A DNA stretch of 64,000 bases from Monodelphis domestica (lineage: Eukaryota; Chordata; Mammalia; Didelphimorphia; Didelphidae): the NCBI RefSeq assembly GCF_027887165.1, contig NC_077231.1, forward strand, positions 185,612,103 through 185,676,102. The letters run 5' to 3'. Numbering within the stretch: position 1 is the first letter of the stretch; each line of letters opens with the position of its first letter. The translations under genes and the position numbers were made by a program. The notes beneath the pieces are model-generated. The model searched no databases, had not been told where the DNA came from, and was given only the letters and a program-made list of their open reading frames with translations. Shown piece after piece: positions 40,101 through 55,100 of the stretch.

Positions 40101-43100
40101 GATATAGAGTGAAGGGCCTAGAGTCAGGGAGATTCCTGTTCCTGAGTTCAAATCAGGGCTCTGACTCTTACCAATTATTTGACCCTGGGTAAGTCACTTA
40201 CCCTGTTTGTTTGTTTCCTCATCTGTAAAATGAGCTGGAGAAGGAAAGAGTCAACCACCCCATTATCTTTGCCCAGAAAACCCTAATAACAACAACATAA
40301 TGATAACTCATGTAACTATCTACTAAGGTACAGAAATAATAATGATGATGATAATAAATATGAATGTAGAATTTTAAGTTTTATAAAGCTCCTTACAAAT
40401 ATTGTATCATTCTCACAACAACCCATAAGGATATATTTGCTCTTATCCTCATTTTACATTAGTACCTTTGGAAACTGAGGAATGCAGCAGTTCCCAGGCT
40501 CACATAACTAATAAATGTCTGAGGCTGGACTTGAACAAGGATCTTCCTGACTCCATGTCTAGTGCTCTATTCATTGTACCACCTAGTTACCTTTGATCAT
40601 CTGCATTGCTAAAAGGAATACCAGAAACCAATGAGATTAAAAATCTTGTGTAGTACTGAACTTTGCAAAGAAATGAAGTAAGAAATGTAAAGGAGTTTTG
40701 AGAAAAAAAAATGCCCTTTTAAAAAACTTCAGTTTTTTACATAATAATAAAGAGAGAAAAGAAGAAAGGATGACCAAGAAGCAATTAAATGTTATTAAGG
40801 TTTGTTCTATTGACCTTAAAGCAGAGTTCTTAACTTGAGTCCAAGAACATTTGATAACTGTTTTTTCAATTAGTTTCCTTTGTATCCCTGTATGTTTTAT
40901 TTTTATCTATTTAAAAACATGATTCTGAGAAGAGTACCAGAGGTTTTATCACATTGCTAATCAGGTTCAGGAGGCAGAAAAATTTAAGAATGATCCCCAT
41001 CTAAGTTTGCTGACATTCTATAGTTGCCATTCATTCTTATGTTTTCCTGAAGAATCAATTTCCTTAACCTACCTGAATGGCTTGTTTTATAAAGGAAAAG
41101 CATAACTGGTCTCTCTCTTTACACCCTCCCATCTCCAATCACTCAGATGCAATGGAAAAACAAGCAGTGTATCAAGTTTAGAGCTGTCTTTTTAAAAAAT
41201 GCCAGCATTTTGCTTAAGTCTAAAATAATGCCAGTGTTGGACGATGAAATCTGGTCTATTCAGTATGTGGACATGTGCCTTGCAGTACTGTAATTCACAT
41301 TTTAATCATGATAAGCCTGCTCGAGCATCTATAGTAGGAAGAGTTCAGCTACATGCTATTAATCTCTGCACACCTGGTTTTGTAAGCTTGAAGTGCCTTT
41401 GGTCACAAGTAATAAAATACTTACTTGGCAATCAATTTTCTGGTATAAAGAACTTTTTAATTAAAATGTTAATTTTAGATTATCAACTGTGTCTTTTTCA
41501 TGATGTATAAGACTAAGATAATTGCAAACTCCTACCCCACATAACAAAATTTGACTTTGATTCTTTACGTAGCTGAATACTGACCTGTACTCTCTGGCTA
41601 TACTTCAAGGATAAAACCCCTTTCTCTGACATTTAATGGGCAGGTAGGTGGTACAAGGAAGAGAGCGCCAGACTGAGAGTCAGGAAAACTGATATCCTGA
41701 GTTCAAATCTGGCCTCAAACATTGATTAGCGATGTGACCTTATGCAAGTCACTTAACTCTGCCTTAGTTTCCTCATCTATAAAATTATCTGGAAAAGGAA
41801 GTGGCGAACTACTCTTATTATCTTTGCTTAGAAAACACCAAATGGGGCTATGAAGAGGTAGACATGACTGAAAAATAACTGAGCAACAATAACACATACT
41901 GACATTTCTCAAAATGCTAACATAAAATAATCTTTAAAATTTGGATTTCATTGAGGCACTATATAACTTCTGGTTATATTATTGTAAATCACAAAACAAA
42001 TGATGATCAAATCTAACAAAACCATTTGACTTGGTTATTTTAAATTGACAGCCATGGGGGCATGATTAAAATGTTATTTAAAAATTAATATATGTGTATA
42101 ATGTGGATTTTTCCTTGGGGAGGGGTGTTCAAATCTGCAAATTTATTAATGTAAAGAACTTCCAGTATGTAAACTCCATCAGCTGATACAGAGAGGTAAT
42201 CTCTCTGAAGCTGATAATCTAAAAAATCTGTCTAGAGCACTGAGGAGTCAAGGGATTAATAAGTTCTTATAGCCACACGACTAATGTATATCAGAAGCTG
42301 AACCTCATTGAACCAGTTTTTTCTTGCCTCCTGATCAACTATTCTATAATGCTTCTCAGGTGGTGTGCTTGTGTATGTAAATTATTTATGATTTATGTAT
42401 ACATATAGGTATGTTTTCATACATATATATATAAGCCTCTCTCTTGGATAGATACATAGCACAATCACATATTAAAATAAAGGAAATAGAGTACAAAATT
42501 TTTGCAGTTTGGTCAATTAGAGATCACAGCCCTAAGTTTCTAGAGACAGAGAGTCCAATGTGCCAGCTGCTCCTTCTCATTACCTTATTCAAAACTTTCC
42601 TTCTTAGAAACCTCTGTAGCAAGCCATGCATTGGTTCTCCATCCCATCTTAGCTGAACCCAGCGGAAATGCTGCTGGACCACCAAATCAGAGCCCTGGAG
42701 ACGGGATTTGGCAATTGTCCCCATCAGAAAGCAGTTCTCATGAAAGTAATAGGACTCAGATGTTCCATTTCCTAAAAATAAACCCAAAGTAAAAGGGATA
42801 TAGCAACCAAGTTTGGTACAAGTCACATTACTGAACAAATGCAAACTCAACCATTAAAATAAGAAGAGACATTTAAATCATCACAGGGACTGTCAGGAGC
42901 CAAATGCTAGGAGATGAGGCTGCCTGGCTTGTTCTCCCTTTACCTTTTTGAAAAGTACAGGGGTTTTCAGTGCTACGATTTTCTAGAGGTGCCAGAAAGT
43001 CTCCTAATAGCTCAGATAAGGAAGCATTTTCCAACTTCTCCAGGATGATGATGATTTTCTTACTTACAGGAGGCTGTTTCACTGGGATGAGACAAGCTGA

Positions 43101-46100
43101 GAAGAAGGAACAACAAAGGAATTAATGATTTAATCAATTTGAGAGCAAAAAAAAATTAAAAGAAAAAATGTGCAAAATATGCCCCCAACCCCGAAAAAAC
43201 AAAGAGCACTGGGTACTGAATCACAAGAAGTAAGTTCAATATCCAACTGTATTATTACATTTGTGACATAAGATTTTGGAAGTCTCAAAACCAGTCTAGT
43301 GTCCATTTCCTTAGCTATAAAATGAATGGAATTCAAAGTAAAAAAAAAATTATTGTGTCTAATAGACACAATGTTCCTGGCACTACGTTTTAAATATATC
43401 ATTTCATTTAATCCTTACAACCACACTGGGAAGTAGTAGTAATATTCTCGTTTTACAGTTGAGGAAACTGAGGCAAACATAGGTTAAGGTGGCTTGTTCA
43501 GGGTCACAGAGCTAATGTCTGAGATGGGAATTGATCTCAGGTATTATTAACTAGCTGGCACAATGGATAAAGTTCTGTGCCTGGGGTCAGGAAGACTCAT
43601 CTTCTCAAGTCCAATCTGGTTCAGACACTAGTCACTTAGCCCTGCTTGCCTCAGTTTCCTCATCTATAAAAATGACTCAGAGAAGGAAATGGCAAAGCAC
43701 TCCATTTTCTTTGCCAAGAAAACCACAAATAGGTCCATAAAGAGTCAGACAAGACTAAAAAAAGGCTGAAATATGGATTAAATCAGTCCTAACTCTAGGC
43801 CAAGTGCTGTGTGCTACCTAGTTGCCTATGCATGTATAGGAGGAGAAGAGGTGTGGGTGGAGTATGAGATATGCTCAGACTTGTACTTTGGGAAAATCAC
43901 TTTGGCAGTTGAGAAGGGGAAATTCTTAAAGCAGGTAGACCCAAGAGGAGGTTATTGCAACAATTCAGGTGAGAAATGCTGAACGTTTGAAATAGGATGA
44001 CAACTGTGAATGGAGAAAAGAGGACATATATGAGAACTGAAGATTTAGGTGGAAAGAACCTCAGAGGTCATCTATTTCAGTCTCATTTTGCAAATCAGGA
44101 AATGGAGGCTAGCAGTGGAGAATTATGCGATTTTTTTCCTAAGTCTTGCTGATACTAAATGACAGAGGTAGGATTGAAATTTCAGTGGGTCTTCTGACTT
44201 CAAATCCATCACTCAGTTGAACAAAAAAGTCCTTTAATAATCTATGATATTTTCCTTACACTCAGTCAGTTAAATTCACCAACCATTAACTATCAGAAAG
44301 GCAAGGCACAAGGTATCAAAATAGAATGTAGAATTTCAGATCCTTGAAGCCAGAAATTCTTTGATTCTTGCCTTTGAACTTTGTATCCCAAGGAACTAAC
44401 ACAAGAGAAATTGAGAGATTACCATTAAGCCATAAAACTAGTTTTTCTGGAGGCAGGATTAAAATTCATATTCTATTGGTATTTTCATTAGCATATGCAT
44501 CAATAAATATATACTCATACACATATGTAGCCACATGTGTAAGTCGACAGAAAGAGGGAAGAAGATAAACTGGTAATATATTAATAAAAAATAATAGGAA
44601 AATAATTAAAAAATTAATACTCTAGCAAATACATAAACTGAATATCATATATATATAATAATTTTATTTACCTATCTTTATTTATCTAATAAAATAGTTT
44701 TCTTATCAATGAAAGATTCTGAAAAATAAAAATGAAAACTTATGCTTTGAAACAGGGGCCTTTATATATACCTAATGTTCCCCAATAAAAATCAAAGATC
44801 TGTTTGAAGATATGGAGGATAAACCTACAGTATTCCAAGAAGCTAAGAACTCCATAGTCACTCTTTTTGATGCTGTGGTCATAATTCACTTTCACACTCT
44901 GAAGAACTCCTTGGGTGTTTCTGATGCTTAGCCCTAAGCCTGAAATAGCTTTTGGGATTTTGTTAAGGTTCCAGAAATGCCTGGATGCTCCCAAATTTGA
45001 TGTGTATCCTGCAGTGGGTCATTCATTATGCAAGGGTCTGCTATGTGCCTGGCAAAACTGTTTTCATCATAAACACTAGAGGAATGAGGCTACTGTAAGG
45101 TATATCTCAGAGACTATGATATTTTCTGATGATAATCCTCATTATAGAGATTAATTTGTAGATAAAAATAAGCCATTAATTTTAATTCATTAAAAAACCT
45201 AGTAAAAATACAAATATACCAGGATGAACACTATATGATATTTGTTCATTTAGCTATTTTTTTACTTGTTCCTGGAAGCTGGAGGTCTCAGCTTGGTGTC
45301 CTCTCCCTGTATAACTGTATCTGGTCTTCCTGGCTCATATTCAAATGAAAATGGAGCTGCTACAAGCTAGGTGAATACTCCCAGCTGGAACATGTCTGTA
45401 GAAGCCACAGCAAGGGATGATTCATTCTAATGGTGGCCACAATCAATCAAGAAGCATCTATTAAGGGCTTACAATGTGCCAGGTGCTAGACATACAAAGA
45501 AAGGCAAAAATACAAAAAATGTCTTTGCCCTCAAAGAGTTTATATGCTAATTCTGGAGACAACCTACAAATAAATAGGTACATGTACAGCAGATATAAAA
45601 TGGAAGGTGGATAAGTTATCTTCAGAGGCTTTTTGACGTTTAATTGTGTTGTAAACATCTTTGGGAGCCTGGAAATACCTCCTGACTGGTACTCAGAATA
45701 CTTACTTCAATGAGTCCAATAGAATACATGGGTCATTGGTAATTTAAACTAAGGCAGGGGTTCTTAACTTAAGGTCCACAAACCTTTTAAAAATATTTTT
45801 GGAAATTCTAATTCAATAGAATTGATTTCCTTGGTAATCTCATGTAAGGGAGACAAAGTTACATAAAGTCATCAGCCTCACTCACTCTCTTCTCTCTTCC
45901 AGAGTTACTGAAGTCCAGTAGGAAGACAAAAGTCAGGATGACTAGCGATGGCCCAGGGTTCAGTGGATGAACTTGACACCTTTGATGTCTACCAAGCTCT
46001 AAGCACTCCACAGCACCTGCTTCAGCTCCCCTCATAGCTATTGGAACTTTCCCACTCTAAAACCCTTTGAATTTATCTTCCTGAAACCCCAGGATTATAT

Positions 46101-49100
46101 CATTCAGATCCAGAAGGAATCTCAGGGATCAACTAATCCAATTCCATGTCCAACATATGTTTGTGTTACTTCATCACATTTCTCTAATGACTGTGGGCAG
46201 TTAAGTGGTTCAGTGGATATGGTACCAGGCTTGAAGTCAGGAAGACTCATCTTCCTGAGTTCAAATCTGGCCTCTGACACTTACTAGTTTGGGGATCTGG
46301 GCAAGTCATTCAAACCTATCTACCTCAGTTTCCTCATCTATAAAATGAGCTGGAGAAAAAAATGGCAAAGTACTCTAGGATCTCTGACAAGAAAACCCCA
46401 AATGGGGTCACAAAGAGTTGGACGTGACTGAAAAATAACTAAACAGAAAAAATTATTTAATCTTAGTATCAAAAAAAAAAAAAAGAACTTCTATTGGATT
46501 AACGAACACCTTTAAAAATACACATACAGATGAAGAGAAATCTCCCTTTCTGTCTTACATGTCCCCAGTGCTAGGGGAATTTTAAATGAAAACCTCATTT
46601 AACCCTTTAAAATGCTTCTTCCTCATAGTTTAGAGTGTCCTATAAGTGTGACCCTCAGTACTAACTACTCATTTCCCAATACAAAGGAGACAAAATGAAA
46701 GAACTCTTCTAATAGGGAATTCTTCTGGAGATAGAAAACCAAAAACTAAAAATTCAGGGGTACTTAAAGTAATGCCAAAATTTGGTCTGACCTCACTTAA
46801 TGTTACTACTATAGGAACCTGGAAAAAGAAGATCTAGGAATTCAGAAGCCATAGATACATGGAAATAATTTACCCAACTGATGTGGTCATTAAATGATGC
46901 AGATTTTCAAAATAAAATATGCTACATATCATTTTATTGAGTACATAAGATATAGAAATAAAGCAATTAAGTAGAAGAATGGAAAGAGATTTTTATACAT
47001 ATCAGGCTTTTTAAAAAGTTACAAATTTTGCCATGTTTGAAAGGATACTTACAAGCAGACCATAATGAAATTGTATTTGCCGACTTTTTATGTCACCTAA
47101 ATCATATGCATGTAATAAATAGTACAAATAATTGCATTTTCATTTGCAAATACAACATAAATTACTTATAATCCTGGAAATAAGCTATATTATGACTTTC
47201 ATGAAAATATTTGCTACATTCATATACACTGTATTTATTCTACAATCCCCAGATATTTTTAGTTTAATTTTACTTCTTTTGAATGTTTTGTAAAAAAAAC
47301 TGATGAGTATTCATTTAATACTTACAATTGAATAGCACACATGACTATTCAAATATATTAATGCATTTCATTATTGTCTAATCAAAATAAAAATATTTGC
47401 TTATAAAAATGTAGCATCATTCTAAGTTAATTCTAATAATCTAATTATACATGATTATTAAAATGTTAACTAGTCTTATAAAATGAAATTATTGCACAAG
47501 TTTGAATTCAAAATCTCTCTTCTATTACTCTCTCCCATGCCCTACCCCCATCACACATAATATTTCAACAAAATAAAGTTATTATTCACTTGTTTAGGTA
47601 TTCAGTCATGTCTGCCTTCTTATGACCCTATGGACTCTACTGTTTGTGGGATTTTCTTGGCAAAGGTACTGGAGTAGTTTGTCATTTCCTTCTTTAGTTC
47701 ATTCAGGGAAACAAGAGGTTAAATGACTTGCCCAGAGTCACAAAGCTAGTCAATACCTGAGGTCGGATTTGAACTCGGTCTTTCTGACTCCAGGCCTAAC
47801 CCTCAAACCACTGAGCCACCTAGGTGCCCCTTTATCATTTGCTGTCACATTTGATTTTTTAAAAAATCTGTCCAACTAACCTGATTCCTTACTTATTAGC
47901 CTTGGGCAAAAATTTGACTTGTCTCACCAGCATCTTACCCAAAATGATTGAACCAAATGATTGTCTCCAGATATCAGCAATGTGAGAAACTACAGGTATT
48001 AGAAAACTGAATTTCATTACTGTAAATATTGTCTGTTTTACATCTTTTTAAAAGTTTCTCTTTTTTCATGTTTAGTTTTCCCCCTCATTTTCTCAATTTT
48101 CATCCTATTTTAGATTTTTTTAGAAACAGTACAATATTATTTTCCTTACCTAGTGAAGCAAGGAGACAAGTCACAAGGAGTTCTCATTTCAGATGCTAAG
48201 AGCCTAGTGTGCTTCCAGTCCTACAATCTATCCTCTATACTTGGAAGGTGCTCCTTTTTCATACCTACCTGTCAGTCTTTGTCTTTCTCCAAAAATTAAC
48301 TGCAATTTCATGCTGTTGTCCCCATGCCTTAGATACTGATGCTTTCACCTTCAAATATATGTATACTTATATCTATACATATACTATTTCTCTCCCTTAT
48401 GTCCGGCAGAATTAAGATTCTTGAGGGAAGGGCAGCTAGGGGGCTCTGTGGATAGAGCCAGACCTAGAGTCAGATGGACCTGGGTTCAAATCTACCCTGA
48501 GAAACTTCCTAATTCTTTGAGTCTAGAAATCACTTATACCCATTTGCCTAGCCCTTGCCCTTCTGTTTCAGAGTTGTTACTAAGATAGAAATACTTATTT
48601 AAAAAAAGATCCTTGAGGGAAAGGATCGTATCATTTTTGTCTGTGTCCCTGGTATAGTGAATAGAGTGGATACAATGTTTGTTGAACTGAATTCCTGAAA
48701 TACTGTAACTAGATGTTTCCCACCTCCTCCTAATCTTCCAGTCCCTTTTCCTGATTTTCACACAGGCCAGAGATGGACAATCTTTTAGAGATGGAGTGCC
48801 AAGCCCCATCGCCTTTACCCCCCCCACCAAGCGCCATGCCCCCCCCCACTGAGTGCCAGGGGCATCCTGCTTCACCCCTTACTCCACCTAGGCAAGGGAG
48901 GAAGCATTCCCATTGGACTGTTGGGCAGGAAGGTGGGTGATGTCATCAGGCTTAGTGAGGGAGAGGTGAGGGGCACAAGCACTCTATTCTGCTCCCCACA
49001 CTTATGTAAGCCATGATCCTCTCAAACCTAGCTCCTTTCCAAAGTGGAAAACAAGAGGACCTTGAAAATATCAAAGTACACCCTCTTTAGCCACTAATCA

Positions 49101-52100
49101 AGGAACTAGAAGTCATTTCAAATGCAATGCTTTATTGAGAAAGGAAAAAGATGGCTAAAAAAAAAAAGCAAAAAAGCTCCAGCTTTCAGGAAAATCCCTT
49201 ATTTATAGGAAAATATAACCCTCAGCATACGTGACATCATCCTGATACATTCACCCCATCATGGTCCAGCCTTCCTGAAGCAGGTGTCCTCCAAATGAAC
49301 CTTTTTAGCAAATGGTTAAGGGTTGATGCAAGGTTTTAATCTGAATGCAGAACTGATTGGAAGATGGCTACCTTGAACTACTTATTTTGTTTTCTCACAG
49401 ATTTGAATGCAAACTGAACAGGCTGGGTCAGGGGATTAAGAATGAAAATTAAAGTAGCACAAGTTTCCTTGTGAAAAAAACTGGGGAATAGCTGAAGAGG
49501 CTATTAGCCTAGCCTCAGTTTCATAAAACTTATTTCTAAATCACTAGACTACAGTTCTGAACATTTTAAAAATACAAACTCTAAAAGACACATCCCCAAA
49601 TCACCAAAATACTCTGTATCATAAAGACACTGGTCGCTTCCGATAGTAAAGACATAAACGGTTTCTGTCTCATTCAGGCCAAAGGTAATTAAGAAGCCAT
49701 CATATTCTGAGTGAGGTGGGGCAAACTTTTCCTGCAAGGGATGCAGTCTTGAAGAGACCTGCTTACTAACTCCTACTGGGGACAGGGAGATACAGCACAT
49801 CTGTGACTTCATCCAGCTTTCTAGTTAGGAACTCTGGCAAACTCTGATGCAAAGATAGGCTTGCATGCTCAAAGAGAGTTCTATGCATGTCATCTCTAGC
49901 ACATATGCCATAGGGTCACCATCACAGATTTAGGCTCTTCATTTCTCCTTTCTTCCTTAATCACTCATTCCCTTCCCATTTTCCCTTTCATGCCTGAGGT
50001 CCTGTCTTTGAATGAGTTAAGAGTAAATGTTAAAGGCTTTTTACATAAATAGGTTTCAAATATATCCACACACATTAACATTTCCAACTATTGTTGAAAG
50101 CAAGCTAAAGCATTACAGTGGCTAAGTAAGCCAGAACTAGCTCTTCTTCTGAAATCTAATTTATGGCTGAAATGAAAAGGATTTCTTGTCACTTCTCTAT
50201 ATTTCACCTTCCTTTACACCACCCCCTTCCTGGTAACTAGGTCAGATGGGAAATTAAAATTTAAGATCAATCAGGTTAATTTGCATTTGTTAAAAATCTA
50301 TTTGGTGGCAGGGGTTTTGCATTGGTAGAGGGGAATATTTAGTAGGTGCCCACAGAATCATAAGATACAGGAAGGGAAGAAGCCTCTACAAATCAATATA
50401 TGATGTGGACAAATGAACTAACTTTTAAGTAACCATTCAATATTTATTAAGTGACTTTATTTATTAAGTAATGCAGATCCTTACAAAAACTACACTAGGA
50501 TTCTTTTTTGCCTTCAAGACTTTGCTCAAATGCCCTCTTTCTCTAGAAATCCTTTTCTGGTTCATATGTACATGCATATGTATTATCTTCACCCCAAATG
50601 ATCATGTATCTATTTTCCATAAACCTGTAAAATATATTCAGATTTATTAGAATGCAAGTTCCTTGAGAGCATAGACTATCTTACTTTTTGGATTTGTATC
50701 CCCAACACCTATTTCACTGCTGGGCAACTGTGGGCCCATAATAAATGTTTGCTGATTGATTGAAAAACTTAGGCTCTTGCTTACCATAAGATTATCATAA
50801 TACTGGAAAAAATTAAAAAATAGGACAATTCAATGAGGTTTTCCTGTTCCCTCTCCCTCTCCTGTTATTATCCTGAGTGGGTTAGGAAATCTAGAGTTTC
50901 CCTTTCTCACAAAGACCTAAAAAAAGCCTATGTTGCTTTTTAAATGGTGCTTCAAACACTAACTAGCTACTGGCTTTAAGCATATCACTTTCCTCATCTG
51001 TAAAATGGAGATAATAACAGATAATGATAATAATAATAATAATAATTACAGTAGCACCAACTTCCCAGAATTGTGAAAATCCAAGGAAATAACATTTATA
51101 GCAGCTTGTTGACTTTAATGATCTATAGAAATGCTGTTATTTTATTTTCATTGTGCAGCCTTAAGAAATTCATTTTTAATCACACAATTGCCATTATTAT
51201 TCATGAGTATATTGCTATCCTATACTTTAAGCTTGTGCTCAATAGGTTCTAGGAGTAAGAAGGCAATTCCAATTTTCTTAATTAAGTTTTGAACTCAGCT
51301 TCTACTGAATTGTCCCTCAAATTTAATTGACTTGCAATATTCCTATAACTCCTGCCTTTAGCATTGTTTCTTGCCCTTTCTTTCTTTTGACTTCTCTGCT
51401 ACCCTTCTGGATACTTCATTATTTCTTCATAGTGGGTCCCCTAACGGCAATGAGTGCCTGACATCTATTCTTGTGGCTCGCTTAATAAAGCAAGGGAGTC
51501 AATGATCCATCTCTGTTTCTCATAGCCCTTGGAAGTACTTTACCAAATTATTCCCTTTTCCCTTCAGCACAGGAAGGTAAAGAAGGTATATAGAGAATCT
51601 CATCAACTCTGTGCTAGAGCCTCAATTAAAATTTATAGCCCCTAAAATTCCAGTCTGTGGTTTCATCACTCTCAGCTTCTGTGAAACTTTCTTGGCTCTA
51701 CAGTTAACTTTATTGCCCAAAGGACTAATGCTGAAATTTCTCCTTCAGAGGTAAAAAAAAAATGGGGATTGTTAGCACTTGTTATATTACGGAGATAAAT
51801 ATAGATGACATAGAGGATAAAATGTTGGGTGCGGAGTCATGAAAAATCAGAGTTCAAATCATATCTTTAACATTTATCAGCTATATTTCTGAGCGAGCTA
51901 CTTAACCTCTGTCAGCCTCAGTTTCCTTATTTTTACAATGGAGATAATAGTAGTACCTACCATATAGGATTGTTGTGAGGATCAGATGAGATCACATATG
52001 TAAAGTGCTTCAAAAACCTTAAGGATCTATACAAATATTAGCTCTTATTTTTGATGGAAAAAAACATACCTTACCCTCTTGTGTAAAATGTGCAATTTTA

Positions 52101-55100
52101 CTGTATAAATAATGAAGTCACAGGTCGGAGACTACTTTCATTATTTTATTGCCTTCTTCAAAAAAATTACTAAATCAAATCCATGTAGGTCTATATAGGC
52201 CTCAAGGCTTTCCATCAGTTATTCCATGAGATCATGAGAAACAGCATGGTTCATTGGAAAGAACATGGATTTGGAATCTGAAGCTCAGCTCTTCTATTTA
52301 GCCATCTGTGGGACCATGGGTAACTGATTTAAACTCTTTTGTACTTCTTTATCTATAAATTCTGAGGGCCTTCCCAGCTCTTTGTTCTTATGATCATTCC
52401 TACCATACTTCTCTAATATTGTTTCTCAGGATCCTGCCATATGGTTCCTCTACTCTAGTCAGGCTTATTGTCTCCAGAATCAGCTGATTTTTTCTCTGGA
52501 GAGCATTTTTCCATTCTCTTTATTAATACTATCCCTTGAATCCCTTAAAACCCAGCATATATTAGTTGTACACCCCAGCAAACTCTTCCCAATGAATTCT
52601 ATCCCTGAATACAATTAAATTAACATCCATGTTCTATATTGTTTTTGCTTTAAAATTCTTCTTAGGATCATAGCTATGGAATAGGATCAGAGCTGGAAAG
52701 GGCCTTAAGGCTTAGATCCTTTCTCTATGATTTGATACCAGAATGAATCCATGAATTCATCACTGAAGAAACATTTATTAAATGCTTACTATAAACCAGG
52801 CACTAAACAAGGTGCCACAGATACCATATTGAAAACAATCCCATCAAAATGAGAACTCCTTCGAGCAAAGCATTTCAAACCTATTTTTGTATTCCATCTC
52901 AGTGCATAAGACTTGCTATGTGGCCTCCTCAATGTGCTTGAGGTCATCCTCTAGTTCTTATAATGTATGGATAAACCAGAAGAGCTATCTATTTATTATT
53001 GGTCATTCTCAATGTGTGATAAACCCCCTTTTCCAATAATTTATTTCTTGGATCCTATCTTTTATATCACTTCTTAGGCAGAAGTTATTCTTGGTCAGAT
53101 ATTTCAGGCTGAACCCACCACACTGTTCTCCAATTATCTTTGGGTCTTTCACCTTTTAATTCTAGATCTATAATCTTACTGAAAACTGCCCACTTGAATT
53201 GCCTTTTCAAGATTAATATATCAGTGACCAGCTCAGTGGACATTCACATCCAGTTGCATATCCTAGAAAACAGTAAGCATTTTTCATCCACCTTGTTTTT
53301 CCTATGTGAATCTTTATATCAAATTCTTGAGTCTTTCCACAGTAGGAATATAATAAATATTTGTTGAATTTAACTGAAATGCAAATGATGGAGGCAAAGA
53401 TGCTAATATTTTTCTTCATAATGCCTTATACACCACCAGGAAATATCTTTAATCAGTTTGGAAGTCTTATCCTAGTAGGTATAATTAAGGTAAGAGGACT
53501 AGATTTTTATTTAAGACAAAGTATACCTATCATCTAGGTTCCCAGGATAAATATTATGGGTTATAATTCTCAGTGTATTATTAAAAGGTGTTCCTATGCC
53601 TTATTTGAGTCAAGGATTCATATAACATTATATTCCTCTTGTATCTGTTAAATTACTAGAAGAGGCAAAAGAAGATCTAACTTGGTAGAAACTGAGAGAG
53701 ATATTGAATATAAGCTAAACACTTAATAAGGGACTGCTAGTGCTGAAGTGATGGAAAAATTAGATTAGATAGTGGAGAAAAGATTAAGATATCAATGGCC
53801 AAATTTTTCTAAGGAGTATTGGTTCAGTGGTAATTGAGGAACAATAAAATTTAATTGCCTGTAGAAAACAGAGCTCCCACTTGAAATTGGGTATTTGCCT
53901 ATTTCTGGTATGTTTACTTGGACTTCTTGAACTTCAAGGTGAAGTTAGCATGTATTATGTGCAGATGATCATTTGCAAAAGACATCAGTATGAATTAGTG
54001 AGGAGTTAGGTGTGATGAGATATATACAAGAAAGGAAATCAAGGCGTTGTTCTGGGCTGAGACAAGAGGAGACTTTTTAGATTGAGATTCATTTAGAAGG
54101 AACATTAACTGGAAAGCATCCAGAGAAGGATGATCAGGATGTTGAAGGAGCTTGAGATCACACATAGGAAGACTATTGGAAGTAATTGGGGATTTCAGCC
54201 TAGGGAAGAGAAAACTTAAATGAACAAATGATAATGTCTAAAGTATATGAAGGAATATGAATGAAGGATCATTAGATTTGTTCTACATGGCACCAGAAGG
54301 CAGAATTAGATGCAGAGGATGTATGTATGTCACAAAGAGGTAAGTTTAAAGAAGGAAAAACAAACAAATAGGATCACTAATCCAAGCATAGTAGGCTCCT
54401 CCTCACTGGAGTTCTTTAAGAAAAGGTTGGAAGGATATGCATTGTGAATGTTAGGGTTGGGATTCTTATTCAGATATCTCTTGGACTAGATGTCCTCTGG
54501 AGTCCCTTTCAACTCTGAGATGGATTTATTTTTTCCTGTCTATTTCATAAATAAATTGAACAAGTATGATGCCATGTATTTTCCTTAAAAAGTATCAGAT
54601 ACATAAAGGCATTTGTTTCCCATATAGGAATTAAAATAAAATTTAAAAACAATTGACAAAGTTTTACTCTCATCGAATTACCAGTTATGTCAAATGACAG
54701 TGTAAGCCTGGATTAAATAGCCCTTTTGAAAGAGACACTGGGAAGTTGTTGTTTTTTTTAACTATACCTTTAAAATAAACTTATGGAATCTAAAAAATAA
54801 AAATTATCTGTCATCTTTGAGGAGATCTGAATGAAACATGGAGAGAGAACAAAAATTAGTTCCAAGATAGACCTCAACAGTTAATTGTTATGAAGAAAGA
54901 ATATGTGAGAGCCTTGAACAGTTAACTATCTTGGAGAAAGGAACTATGACTGGCAGTTAACTGACACTGGAGAATGAGTATATGAGGGGCTGGGAAAGTT
55001 TTACTATCATCCTCGAAAGAATCTGAGGAGTCATTTTGAGGAAATTGAATGTAACTGATTTTCATTTCTGATGAGAATTGAACTGAGCTAACTTATTTTT

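Larger units (their letters stand above)
35237..42583 (-). other. CTTNBP2: CTTNBP2 intron H-G
   Basis: 7.3 kb. It holds L1 copies in both orientations, a solo LTR, an L2, Mar1 and MIR-like SINEs and a hAT-like piece. 39015-40080, 40975-41630 and 41900-42580 show nothing recognised. Confidence 0.85.

Noticed and set aside
44740-44994. 84-residue minus-strand frame
   Set aside because: Composition is protein-like, but no splice sites in phase with CTTNBP2 and no family recognised.
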